Part shown: positions 15,610-23,452 of the stretch, one piece after another
Numbering within the stretch: position 1 is the first letter of the stretch
How the letters are laid out: each line of letters begins with the position of its first letter
Origin: Bacteroides sp.
GTDB lineage: Bacteria; Bacteroidota; Bacteroidia; Bacteroidales; Bacteroidaceae
Assembly (NCBI GenBank): GCA_015060705.1
Contig: SUXY01000007.1
Location: forward strand, 1 to 55,806
Length of the DNA stretch: 55,806 nt
Direction: 5' to 3'
Notes under the pieces: model-generated
What the model saw: only the letters and a program-made list of their open reading frames with translations
Told to the model about the DNA's origin: nothing
The model's database searches: none
Position numbers and translations under genes: made by a program

Positions 15610-16905
15610 TTATTCGTCTTTTAATGCATCCACTGGATTCACCCGACTGATGCTTCGGGCAGGGATATAGATGCCGATACTCACTACCGCAATGAGAATC
15701 AGCAAAGTGATGACCGACACTCCGGTAAAGTGCAGACCGAAATCATGAATCCAATTGTGCTGGAAATATCGTTGCGACCAGTGTTCCCATCGGGACACAT
15801 ACAATCCCTCCGATAGGGCATATTGGAAATAGCCGAAAAAGCCGATGAGGGATGAAACGATGGTCAATACCATTCCTTCACCCAGCAACATCCGAACGAT
15901 GTCGCCTTTTGTGGCACCGAATGAACGCATGATACCAGCTTCTTCAGTACGCTTGCGGGTCTGCAACCAGAAGGTACCGATAACCCCTAAGCAGAGATTG
16001 ACCATAAAGAACACGGCATATGCAATGTTTAAACGGATTTCGTTGGTTACTCCAGAGGTATATTTAAAGTTGTTCAGGTGGTCCTCGTAAGTAATGACCG
16101 ACTGGGCAAACCAATTGCCCGCTTTCACTTCTTTATGCATCCATGGGCGGAGCTTGCCTACGAAAGTCTTCATGTCTACTTCCGGTTTGATGCGTATCAG
16201 GATGTTTGGTGTATACTTGCTGTTCTTTATTGGGCTCACTGTAAACATCAGCGGGTCATTTCCTCTCATAATATAAGGAGTGATGGGTTCTACCACGCCA
16301 TGGATAGGTTGGTAGAGGGTGTCTCCCTGATGGATAGTGAGCATATTCTTGCCCACGGCATTCTCTCCTGGAAACAGTAGCTCTGCCAAGTCGCGAGTAA
16401 TGATATATCCATTTTTACCGGTTGCTGTTTTCGAAAGTTCTTCCGGTGAGGGACTGCCGGGTGCCGACTTGATGCCGTATGTCTCAAAAAATTGTTGGTC
16501 GATGAAGGCAGGAACCCGATGGACGTAAAATGATTCTGTCGAATCGATGCTTATCTCGGACGAAGCATTTCCTTGGGAGTTGATGTATGCCCATCCCAGG
16601 ACACAGGCACTCTCTACATCGGGATGTGAAGCCAACTTGTCTTTCACACGAAGGGTATTGGCCAGTTTGGTCTTTTTATTTGCATCGTCTTTCGAAAAAT
16701 GCGGCGCTTTTTCGTTTATTCTTCCTAGCTCTACGATACAGAGGCGGTCGGCATCATATCCCAATGGTTGACTCATGTAATGGTTCAACACCACAATGGG
16801 ATCGATGATGATAAAGGTTACGACAGAAACCAATATCAGTTCTGCCGTCAGCCAGCCGTTTCGCTTGCGACGGCTCCATAAGTTATTCAATATCAATTTC
16901 CACAT
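15610..16905 (-). CDS. FtsX/MacB-like ABC permease, B-type subunit of pair 2
   Basis: A 431-residue MacB-layout permease: TM1 at about 18-40, a periplasmic domain, then three C-terminal TM helices with the coupling segment 'EEAGIMRSFGATKGDIVRML' and the tail 'IYIPARSISRVNPVDALKDE'. It follows the A-type permease at 16912-18219 with a 6-nt gap. This pair has no ATPase in its own transcription unit: the adjacent ATPases are each behind another promoter, so it must share one of the two nearly identical ATPases. The stop codon is followed by UAS2 and promoter P2. The substrate is unknown. Confidence 0.88.
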   Translation of the reverse strand: MWKLILNNLWSRRKRNGWLTAELILVSVVTFIIIDPIVVLNHYMSQPLGYDADRLCIVELGRINEKAPHFSKDDANKKTKLANTLRVKDKLASHPDVESACVLGWAYINSQGNASSEISIDSTESFYVHRVPAFIDQQFFETYGIKSAPGSPSPEELSKTATGKNGYIITRDLAELLFPGENAVGKNMLTIHQGDTLYQPIHGVVEPITPYIMRGNDPLMFTVSPIKNSKYTPNILIRIKPEVDMKTFVGKLRPWMHKEVKAGNWFAQSVITYEDHLNNFKYTSGVTNEIRLNIAYAVFFMVNLCLGVIGTFWLQTRKRTEEAGIMRSFGATKGDIVRMLLGEGMVLTIVSSLIGFFGYFQYALSEGLYVSRWEHWSQRYFQHNWIHDFGLHFTGVSVITLLILIAVVSIGIYIPARSISRVNPVDALKDE

Positions 16906-16911
16906 AATCGT

Positions 16912-18219
16912 TTATCTTTTTTCGTTCAACGATTGGATGATGGGGTGGCGGAGGGAAAGCCATGCCGGGATAAGGGCTGAAAGTATGTTCAGTGCCAGAC
17001 AAAGCAAGAGTGCCGCCAAAAAGATGATTGGAGCGAAAATCATTTCTCCACTTACAGTGGTAGATACGCCTTCGATGGCAAGTATCGGAAGGTCGTCGAA
17101 CAAGGCAAAGATCCAGTTACGGAAGGCATAAAGTGCGCCCCATGCAATCAGCAAACCTATAAAGCCTCCTACCAAGGTAAGCAACAGATTCTCCCACATC
17201 ACTTGTTTCAACAGACCGTTACGGTTGGCTCCGAATGATTTCCGTACTCCCATTTCGCTGATACGTGTTTCCATGCGTCCGGCTATCATACCACTCAGGT
17301 TGAGGGCAGGTATCAACAGAAGGACGAGTAAAGTCAAGCCAAACTTCATGAACACTTTTTTCCAATCGAAGTCTGACTGGGACAACCCGGTCTGGAAAAG
17401 AATCAGTGCATACGAACGGGGTTGGTTTAATTGTTGCAATTTAGTTTCATCTTGTGAGGCATTGAATTTCCGGTACAGTTCCTTGATTTCTTCGCGGAGG
17501 GCAGCTTCCTGTTCTTTGTCTTTTACTACCATGGTGATTTCAAACGCACCTATCAGCTTGCTGTTTCCCCACTCCGTGTAACATTCTCCGTGAAGCGTAT
17601 AAGGCAAGTATATTTGGGCAAAAGACCGCTTGCAAAGAAAGCTGGGTGCTTCGACTACTCCTGATACCCGAAAGTCCAGATAGTTCATGGTGAACGTTTT
17701 TCCTACGATATCTTTGGTGCTTCCGAACAGGCGTTCTGCCATTGCGTCCGTGATGACAACCGAACGGACTTCACTTTGTAAGTCTGCTTCCGTAAAAGGT
17801 TTTCCTTCGATGAAACGGAAATCGTACGCTTGAAAGAAGTTCGGGTCGGTATATTTGGTATATATTTGGAAATCATTGCTACCATCCTTCGGTTGGATAT
17901 AATCTTTGGTGTTGCCATAATCCTTGATTTCCGCCGAGACGACTTCGGCGTTCTTCAGCGGATAGAACCATTCTTTGACCGCTTTCAATGACCATGGCGA
18001 CATGTTGCCGGTGTTACCGATTATTTCTCTTGCTTGTTCCATTATCAATGTCCGGTAACGGTTCGTTTCCGGATAGACAGGCGCAATCTTCACGTAATGG
18101 ACAATGGCCATAATCATGGTGGTGGCAATGGCAAGTGCGCTTCCTACCACGTAGATACCTGTGAAGAGTTTGTTTTGCTTCATCAGGTTCCATGCTTGTT
18201 TGATATAGAGTTTGAACAT
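16912..18219 (-). CDS. FtsX/MacB-like ABC permease, A-type subunit of pair 2
   Basis: A 435-residue permease. I chose the ATG at 18219 (MFKLYIKQAWNLMKQNK) because it aligns with the starts of the other A-type permeases. The frame is open 44 codons further, but that extension would run across the sigma-54 promoter P3. TM1 is at about 20-42, followed by a MacB periplasmic domain with 'VKIAPVYPETNRYR', then three TM helices with coupling segment 'ISEMGVRKSFGANRNGLL'. It is first in the P3 unit; the start is 37 nt after the inferred start site at 18256. It pairs with the B-type permease 6 nt downstream. Confidence 0.9.
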   Translation of the reverse strand: MFKLYIKQAWNLMKQNKLFTGIYVVGSALAIATTMIMAIVHYVKIAPVYPETNRYRTLIMEQAREIIGNTGNMSPWSLKAVKEWFYPLKNAEVVSAEIKDYGNTKDYIQPKDGSNDFQIYTKYTDPNFFQAYDFRFIEGKPFTEADLQSEVRSVVITDAMAERLFGSTKDIVGKTFTMNYLDFRVSGVVEAPSFLCKRSFAQIYLPYTLHGECYTEWGNSKLIGAFEITMVVKDKEQEAALREEIKELYRKFNASQDETKLQQLNQPRSYALILFQTGLSQSDFDWKKVFMKFGLTLLVLLLIPALNLSGMIAGRMETRISEMGVRKSFGANRNGLLKQVMWENLLLTLVGGFIGLLIAWGALYAFRNWIFALFDDLPILAIEGVSTTVSGEMIFAPIIFLAALLLCLALNILSALIPAWLSLRHPIIQSLNEKR

Positions 18220-18266
18220 TAACAGGGTATCTCTTATACAAAAGTGATTGTTATTGCATATTTTAC

Positions 18267-18282
18267 AGCAAAAACTATGCCA
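18267..18282 (-). promoter_or_regulatory. Sigma-54 promoter P3, upstream of permease pair 2
   Basis: On the minus strand it reads TGGCATA-GTTT-TTGCT. The -12 part is perfect and the -24 part departs from TGGCACG at the last two bases. The UAS3 core is centred 77.5 bp before the inferred start (18256), one base closer than in the other three, so P3 may be weaker. Confidence 0.82.
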
Positions 18283-18324
18283 GAATGTTAAAGTGTTGAA
18301 AATGAGTGGTACAAGAAAATAGAA

Positions 18325-18361
18325 GTGTCCGAAAACGGACACTTTATCCATTTTCGGACAC
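18325..18361. promoter_or_regulatory. Upstream activator site UAS3 (three GTGTCCG half-sites)
   Basis: GTGTCCG-AAAA-CGGACAC (18325-18342) is followed after 11 nt by a third half-site TCGGACAC (18354-18361). The first half-site also forms an 11-bp inverted repeat with the third (GTGTCCGAAAA / TTTTCGGACAC). The layout is the same as in UAS2. Confidence 0.77.
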
Positions 18362-18422
18362 CCAGATTGTAACGAATTCGTTGTTTTATCTAGCGTTTGA
18401 ACATCACGACAATTAGCTGAGA

Positions 18423-19097
18423 TTATCCTACTTGACGGCCATCGAAGAAGCGGACGGTGCGGGCAGTTTGCTTGGCTTGTGCTTCGTTGTGTGTTACCAT
18501 GACGATGGTGCGTCCGTCCTCGCGGTTCAGTTGGTGGAGCAGATCCATTACCTCTGCACCCATCTTGGAGTCGAGGTTACCCGTCGGTTCGTCGGCCAGG
18601 ATGATTTCCGGATTGCCCACAATGGCACGGGCGATGGCTACACGTTGGCACTGACCCCCGGAGAGCTGTGTCGGCATGTGCTTCATGCGGTGGCTGAGGC
18701 CTACACGTTCCAATACTTGTTTGGCGAGGGCGGTGCGTTCCGAAGAAGACATCTTGCGGTAGAGCAATGGAAGCTCTACATTGTCGATGACATTGAGTGA
18801 ATTAATCAAGTGGAAACTTTGGAATACAAAGCCGAGCGTTTTGTTTCGGAACGCAGCCAGCTCCTTGTCGTCCATGTTTTCTGTGCGTGTGCCGTTGATT
18901 TCGATCGTTCCCGAAGTCGGCGAATCTAGTAAGCCCATGATGTTGAGCAAAGTGGACTTTCCGCATCCGGAAGGTCCCATGATGCTGAGGAATTCGCCTT
19001 TCTGTACTTCGAGGTTCACGTTTTCCAGTGCTTGTGTTTCAATTTCGTCTGTACGGTAAATCTTGTTGATACCTGTGAGCTTAATCATTGTTGCCAT
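18423..19097 (-). CDS. MacB/LolD-type ABC transporter ATPase (copy A)
   Basis: A 224-residue ATP-binding subunit with Walker A 'GPSGCGKST', signature 'LSGGQCQR', Walker B 'IILADEPTGNLD' and 'VTHN'. From MIKL onward it matches the ATPase at 14777-15448 at 212 of 221 positions, with the differences scattered along the protein. The permeases beside the two copies are far more diverged, so this gene pair is either a recent copy or is kept alike by gene conversion or selection. It lies last in the P4 unit, 78 nt after the B-type permease at 19176-20495, and could also serve permease pair 2. Confidence 0.94.
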   Translation of the reverse strand: MATMIKLTGINKIYRTDEIETQALENVNLEVQKGEFLSIMGPSGCGKSTLLNIMGLLDSPTSGTIEINGTRTENMDDKELAAFRNKTLGFVFQSFHLINSLNVIDNVELPLLYRKMSSSERTALAKQVLERVGLSHRMKHMPTQLSGGQCQRVAIARAIVGNPEIILADEPTGNLDSKMGAEVMDLLHQLNREDGRTIVMVTHNEAQAKQTARTVRFFDGRQVG

Positions 19098-19146
19098 AAT
19101 GTTCTTATTTTTTTATTTGTTATTATTCTTTTTGTTTACTTGTTTC

Positions 19147-19164
19147 TCCCCTCTCGAGAGGGGA
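19147..19164. repeat. Perfect 18-bp palindrome in the gap before ATPase copy A
   Basis: TCCCCTCTCGAGAGGGGA is its own reverse complement. It could form a CCCCTC/GAGGGG hairpin in the transcript. There is no adjoining T-run in the direction of transcription, so it does not look like a full terminator. It resembles dispersed CCTCTCGAGAGG palindromes of Bacteroidota; that comparison is from memory. Confidence 0.6.
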
Positions 19165-19175
19165 AATAAGTTCTT

Positions 19176-20495
19176 TTATTCATCGCGCAAAGCATCCGCC
19201 GGAAGCACCTTCACCGCTCTGCGGACAGGGATGAGTGTACCTACCAAAGCAATCAGCAATAAAGCCAAGTAAGTGATGAGGCTGACCATCACGAAATGCG
19301 GTGTCTTTTCGAGGAACCAGTTGATGGTTGCGAATTTACTATAGCCGGCAGCTTCGATGGGTGCCATGTTCTCTTCCATGATAGCATAATGAAATAAGAT
19401 AATCAGCGATACGATGAAAGCTGAGCTGACTAATAGGGCTGCTTCCATAAAGAAACGTCCGATGATGCTTTTTCGGGTAGCTCCGAAACTTTGCATAAGT
19501 CCCATTTCTTGTCGACGGGAATTGCATCTTACCCAGAATGTACCTACAGTGCCCAAGAAAATGCAAAGCAGTGTAAAGGAGGCAAGAGCCAATTTCAGTC
19601 GGATGACATTGTAGATACCTCCTGCTTCTGCATATCTGATTCTCTGTTCCTTGAACGTTTGGATAGACTTATAATAATAGTTGTTCATCGTCAGATGAGG
19701 AGCCACTTCCGTTTCGAATCGTTTGATGAATGCTTCACTATCCACTCCTTCTTTCAATTTGAAGGCAATCATATACCTGTAATGCATGTAGACACCAGTC
19801 TGTAAGTCGTTATCAATTCTGACTATCAATGGATAAGGAGGCTGGTATTCCCGATGCTTATAATCCTTGAATACACCTGCTATTTCATATGCTTTTTTCT
19901 TGTATGTATATATTTTCTTACCCACTACATCGATTGTTCCAAATGCATTTTTGGCGAAGCTTTCGGATACGAAGTACAAGTTACGGACTCCGGCATCTTC
20001 CGGCACGACGATGTCACCGCCTGTCAAAGCATCCTTCATACCGTATGTCTGGAAGATATTTCCACCTTCCAATGATACGTATTCATAGATTTGTGCATGG
20101 ACGAAATTATCCTTTTCTTTTATCCGAGCAGTATCAGGGAAGAATTGTGTACCGCTCCAGCTTCCTCCATTAGGGAAAGAACTGTTGGAAGCCATGCTGA
20201 CACTTTCCACTTCCGGGCAATTGCGTAATTGTCTGAGAGCATGTAGGAAAGCCTCTTTTTCCTGTTCGCTCGTTACGGTCGTATCACGCTTGGCATGATT
20301 GTTTCCGTATGCTCCCATGCTTAGAACAAAACGTCCTTCTTCTTCATATCCGGCTGGTGTAAAGCGATTGACCATAAGGATATAAACAGGGTCAATGACT
20401 GTCCATAAGAAAAAACCGGCGATAATCAGTTCCAATAAAATCCAGCCGTTCATGCGTCGCTGGTTCCACACTTGTTTGATGATATTTTTCAACAT
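19176..20495 (-). CDS. FtsX/MacB-like ABC permease, B-type subunit of pair 1
   Basis: A 439-residue MacB-layout permease. TM1 ('WILLELIIAGFFLWTVI') is followed by a periplasmic domain (about 45-300) and three C-terminal TM helices. The coupling segment is 'EMGLMQSFGATRKSIIGRF' and the tail is 'TLIPVRRAVKVLPADALRDE'. It lies 15 nt downstream of the A-type permease at 20511-21815. The B-type N-terminus ('RRMNGWILLELI') aligns with 'RKRNGWLTAELI' of the pair 2 B subunit. It probably forms a heterodimer with the A-type partner, energised by the ATPase just downstream. Confidence 0.88.
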   Translation of the reverse strand: MLKNIIKQVWNQRRMNGWILLELIIAGFFLWTVIDPVYILMVNRFTPAGYEEEGRFVLSMGAYGNNHAKRDTTVTSEQEKEAFLHALRQLRNCPEVESVSMASNSSFPNGGSWSGTQFFPDTARIKEKDNFVHAQIYEYVSLEGGNIFQTYGMKDALTGGDIVVPEDAGVRNLYFVSESFAKNAFGTIDVVGKKIYTYKKKAYEIAGVFKDYKHREYQPPYPLIVRIDNDLQTGVYMHYRYMIAFKLKEGVDSEAFIKRFETEVAPHLTMNNYYYKSIQTFKEQRIRYAEAGGIYNVIRLKLALASFTLLCIFLGTVGTFWVRCNSRRQEMGLMQSFGATRKSIIGRFFMEAALLVSSAFIVSLIILFHYAIMEENMAPIEAAGYSKFATINWFLEKTPHFVMVSLITYLALLLIALVGTLIPVRRAVKVLPADALRDE

Positions 20496-20510
20496 AGTCA
20501 GTCCTCCTTC

Positions 20511-21815
20511 TTATCTTTTGGTTTGAATGGAATAAATGATAGGATGGCGCAAAGCCAATAAAGTAGGCACCAAAGCCGATATGAGGTTGAGCAGCACACA
20601 CACGCCAAAAACGCTTAGGAATAATGGCAGGTTGATGAGCATTTCAAGATTTAATGCCGTTGAAATGTTGCCGAATGAAACAGGATCTTCATCCAAAAGT
20701 TTCAGTATCGTTTCTCCTCCAGCCAAAGTAATGGCATATGCCAATATCAAACCTAACAAACCACCGACAAAGGTTAACAAAAGATTTTCTGTCAATACTT
20801 GTCCTATCAGGCTTTGATTGGTCGCACCATACGCTTTCCGGACTCCCATTTCGGACAGACGTTCGTCCATTCGGGAAGAAATCATGCCACAAAGATTCAT
20901 GGCAGGGATGAAGAGAAGGGCCAAAAGCATATACAATATGCTTCGGATAGCCTTTGCGATGTCCGGTTCATGGTTACATTCGATGCGGAAATAATTCTTC
21001 CACCATACATCCGGTTGGTTCATCAGCTTGCTTTCATACACTTCATCCTGAAGGTTGTATTGCTTGAAAACTTCTTGAACTTCCGAACGGAGTATTTCCA
21101 CATCGTCTTCTGTAATAGCTGTCAAATATAATTGTATATTGCCCGATAAGTTGTTATCAGGAAACATACGGAATAATTCGCAGAAATGAATAGGGAGATA
21201 TATTTCGCCTACAGTAACGGGAGTAGCTGTAGAAGCATCTCTTACTACACCACATACTTGTATATCTTTTCCGTCAAGGTTCATGTATTTTCCTACAACA
21301 TCGGTTCGGGCAAAGAAACGTTTGGCCATGCTTTCGGAAATCACCGCTTTGGGAAGCCCTGCTTCTACATCCGCTTCATTGTAAGGCTTGCCGGATAGGA
21401 ATTGAAAAGTGAATACATCCCAAAAGCCTCGGTCTGTAAAATTGATGGCGGGAGTGTAAAGTTCGTTGCTTTCCGGAAGTGTCATGGTATATTCCAATAG
21501 TCCACCGATATTGGAAGAGCTCCCAATTTTATCCAAATGTGGCAAGCCTTTCAACATGTCTACTACTTTTAAGGCAACCCCGTGATTACAAGAATAGTTC
21601 TCTGGATTGTCCTTTTGGCTGACATTCATTCGGTTGATAACCAATGTCCGGTCACGGTTATACTCCGGATAAACGGGAGCGAACTTCACATAATAGATAA
21701 TGAATAGCACCATGGTAAAGGCTATCGATAGCCCTGTACCGGCTACATAAATGGACGTAAAAAGTTTGTTTTGTCGCATCATCGTCCATGCTTGCTTGAA
21801 ATACTGTTTGATCAT
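20511..21815 (-). CDS. FtsX/MacB-like ABC permease, A-type subunit of pair 1
   Basis: A 434-residue permease starting MIKQYFKQAWTMMRQNKL, closely parallel to the pair 2 A subunit (MFKLYIKQAWNLMKQNKL). It has TM1 at about 20-42 and a MacB periplasmic domain with 'VKFAPVYPEYNRDRTL'. Three C-terminal TM helices follow, with coupling segment 'LSEMGVRKAYGATNQSLI'. It is the second gene of the P4 unit, separated from the membrane-fusion gene by a 148-nt gap that contains an inverted-repeat element. The substrate is unknown. Confidence 0.88.
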   Translation of the reverse strand: MIKQYFKQAWTMMRQNKLFTSIYVAGTGLSIAFTMVLFIIYYVKFAPVYPEYNRDRTLVINRMNVSQKDNPENYSCNHGVALKVVDMLKGLPHLDKIGSSSNIGGLLEYTMTLPESNELYTPAINFTDRGFWDVFTFQFLSGKPYNEADVEAGLPKAVISESMAKRFFARTDVVGKYMNLDGKDIQVCGVVRDASTATPVTVGEIYLPIHFCELFRMFPDNNLSGNIQLYLTAITEDDVEILRSEVQEVFKQYNLQDEVYESKLMNQPDVWWKNYFRIECNHEPDIAKAIRSILYMLLALLFIPAMNLCGMISSRMDERLSEMGVRKAYGATNQSLIGQVLTENLLLTFVGGLLGLILAYAITLAGGETILKLLDEDPVSFGNISTALNLEMLINLPLFLSVFGVCVLLNLISALVPTLLALRHPIIYSIQTKR

Positions 21816-21858
21816 AATTAGATTGAGAATGAATGTTGTTTCTTATTTTCTTTCTTTT

Positions 21859-21955
21859 TCACCACAGAGTAACACTGAGTTCCACAGAGTTTTAATTTTT
21901 TTGTTTGTCAAGGAGAATTAAAAAACTCCGTGAGACTCTGTGTCCTCCGTGGTGA
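21859..21955. repeat. Inverted-repeat (REP/MITE-like) element inside the efflux operon
   Basis: The left end TCACCACAGAGTAACACTG and the right end CTGTGTCCTCCGTGGTGA are imperfect inverted copies. The inner arms AGTTTTAATT / AATTAAAAAACT also pair. The 97-bp element lies between the membrane-fusion and first permease genes and would form a long hairpin in the mRNA. Its sequence is like dispersed CACCACAGAG repeats known in Bacteroidota. Confidence 0.7.
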
Positions 21956-21963
21956 GTTAAATT

Positions 21964-23211
21964 TTATTCCACCTTCAGTTTATTCTTGTTTTTATAGCTG
22001 CTCATGTCGCTCACCACCACTTGATCGCCCGGCTGGAGACCGCTGATAACTTCTACATATTCGAAGTTCGAGTCGCCGAGCTTCACCTTGCGCTTCACGA
22101 TTTCGTTTTCGCTATCGAGGACAAAAAGTTCATAATCGCCACGACCCACGTAGTAAGAGGCATTGGCAATGCGCATCACGTCTTCCTTCACGGCATTCAT
22201 CACATACACATCCGTCTTCAAGCCCGAGCGGAGGCGCTTGTGGCTATCGTCTGCCAGTTGTACGGTGAAGGAAATCACGCCGTTCTTCGAGAGTGGAGTG
22301 ACGCTGCTGATGGTACCTTCCAACTTTTCGCTTCCCATCTTCACAATAGCCTTGCCACCGGCGGCTACTCTATCTCCGTAAGTGTCGGCTATCTCGCCTT
22401 CTACCTTGAAGTGGCTCAAGTCTGAGATGATAGCGATTTGTTGACCTTGCGATACCTGTGTACCTACCTGTGTTTCCACGAAGGTCAAGATAGCCTTGCG
22501 AGGCGAACGGATTTGGGCATCGTCCAAAGTGCGCTTCATCTCTGCCAAGCCTTTTGAGAAGATGTTGAATTCGAGTTCCTTTACCTTCAAGTCGGCAGCC
22601 TTTACCTTCTTTTCGTTTTCGTATTGTTGGCGGAGCTGTTCCAATTCCAACTTACCTTTATTATAAGCCAACTCTGCTTGGCGCACCTTGTCGGTCGTTC
22701 CCGAACCGATGCTGTCCAGGTAGCGTTCGTTGCGGAGTTCCACTTCCTTGCGGTTTAGCTCCATGGCACTGACCTTGATGTTCATCGCCAAGTTGCTGAG
22801 TTGGGTTTCATTGTTCACCTTCAGCTGCTCCAACTGGTAACGTCGCATCTGTTCTTCGTCGAGGAGCTTGTTGTAAGCCGTTTCGGTGCTTTGCAAGTCG
22901 AGCTTCAGAATCGGTGTACCTACATCCACACTATCGCCTCCCTTTCGGTAAGCCTCGATGATACGGCTATTGATAGGAGAGTTGATGATTTCCTCGAAAG
23001 CCGGTACTACCTTGCCCGATGCGCTGACGCTGACCTCAATAGTTCCATGGTCTACTGTCGAGAACACGATGTCTCTCCGTTTGACACTACTTTGCATGAA
23101 GGAGATAAGCACTGCCATACATACAACGATTCCGGCACCGATGCCGCCATACTTCATGATTTTCTTGTTACGTTCTTTCTGTCGAACTTCTTTTGGTATT
23201 TCTCTATCCAT
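21964..23211 (-). CDS. HlyD/MacA-type periplasmic membrane-fusion protein
   Basis: A 415-residue membrane-fusion protein. One N-terminal TM segment (about 22-42) is preceded by a basic, charged cytoplasmic tail. A lipoyl-like half ('VSVSASGKVVPAFEEIINSPINSRI') comes next, then a long coiled coil (about 105-215) rich in K/E/Q/L. The second lipoyl half ('AQIRSPRKAILTFVETQVGTQVSQGQQIAIISD') and beta-barrel/MP domains follow, ending in 'ISGLQPGDQVVVSDMSSY'. It should bridge the MacB-like permeases and the TolC-type protein. It is the only membrane-fusion gene in the locus and is first in the P4 unit; the start is 31 nt after the inferred start site. Confidence 0.92.
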   Translation of the reverse strand: MDREIPKEVRQKERNKKIMKYGGIGAGIVVCMAVLISFMQSSVKRRDIVFSTVDHGTIEVSVSASGKVVPAFEEIINSPINSRIIEAYRKGGDSVDVGTPILKLDLQSTETAYNKLLDEEQMRRYQLEQLKVNNETQLSNLAMNIKVSAMELNRKEVELRNERYLDSIGSGTTDKVRQAELAYNKGKLELEQLRQQYENEKKVKAADLKVKELEFNIFSKGLAEMKRTLDDAQIRSPRKAILTFVETQVGTQVSQGQQIAIISDLSHFKVEGEIADTYGDRVAAGGKAIVKMGSEKLEGTISSVTPLSKNGVISFTVQLADDSHKRLRSGLKTDVYVMNAVKEDVMRIANASYYVGRGDYELFVLDSENEIVKRKVKLGDSNFEYVEVISGLQPGDQVVVSDMSSYKNKNKLKVE

Positions 23212-23252
23212 ATTTGATTGTTTTTATTTTCGTTCATTGTCACCTTCTATAC

Positions 23253-23268
23253 AGCAAGAATCGTGCCA
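23253..23268 (-). promoter_or_regulatory. Sigma-54 promoter P4, upstream of the membrane-fusion protein, permease pair 1 and ATPase copy A
   Basis: On the minus strand it reads TGGCACG-ATTC-TTGCT, an exact consensus match. The inferred start is near 23242. The UAS4 core begins 43 nt upstream of the -24 element, the same spacing as P1 and P2. Confidence 0.88.
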
Positions 23269-23311
23269 GAAATGTAAATGGTTGATTATCAGTGAATGTT
23301 GGGAAATTGGG

Positions 23312-23340
23312 GTGTCCGATATCGGACACTTTGTTCGGTT
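23312..23340. promoter_or_regulatory. Upstream activator site UAS4 (perfect 18-bp palindrome)
   Basis: GTGTCCGATATCGGACAC (23312-23329) is a perfect palindrome centred 78.5 bp before the P4 start. A weak extra half-site, TCGGTT, follows at 23335-23340 but at a shorter distance than in UAS1-UAS3. Confidence 0.8.
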
Positions 23341-23364
23341 TTGATTGTTCGTTTCAATACATCC

Positions 23365-23395
23365 ATGTCATTCTTCGCCTCGCTCTGAATGACAT
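23365..23395. repeat. Short inverted repeat of the GTCATTC family
   Basis: ATGTCATTC and GAATGACAT flank a 13-nt loop rich in 'TTCGCCTCGCTCT'. It looks like a shortened relative of the larger palindrome at 1218-1310. It lies between the divergent efflux and ptb promoters. Confidence 0.5.
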
Positions 23396-23452
23396 TTTGG
23401 GAAAATTGTGAAAAAAGAACAGCTATTGTCTTCCTAACTTACAGAATTTTTC

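Noticed and set aside
18220..18351. N-terminal extension of the pair 2 A-type permease
   Set aside because: The extra 44 codons would overlap sigma-54 promoter P3 and the enhancer region, and do not align with the other A-type permeases; the ATG at 18219 is preferred.
14777..19097. The two ATPase genes as an assembly duplication artefact
   Set aside because: Nine amino-acid changes and many silent ones are scattered through the gene, and the flanking genes differ, so both copies are real.
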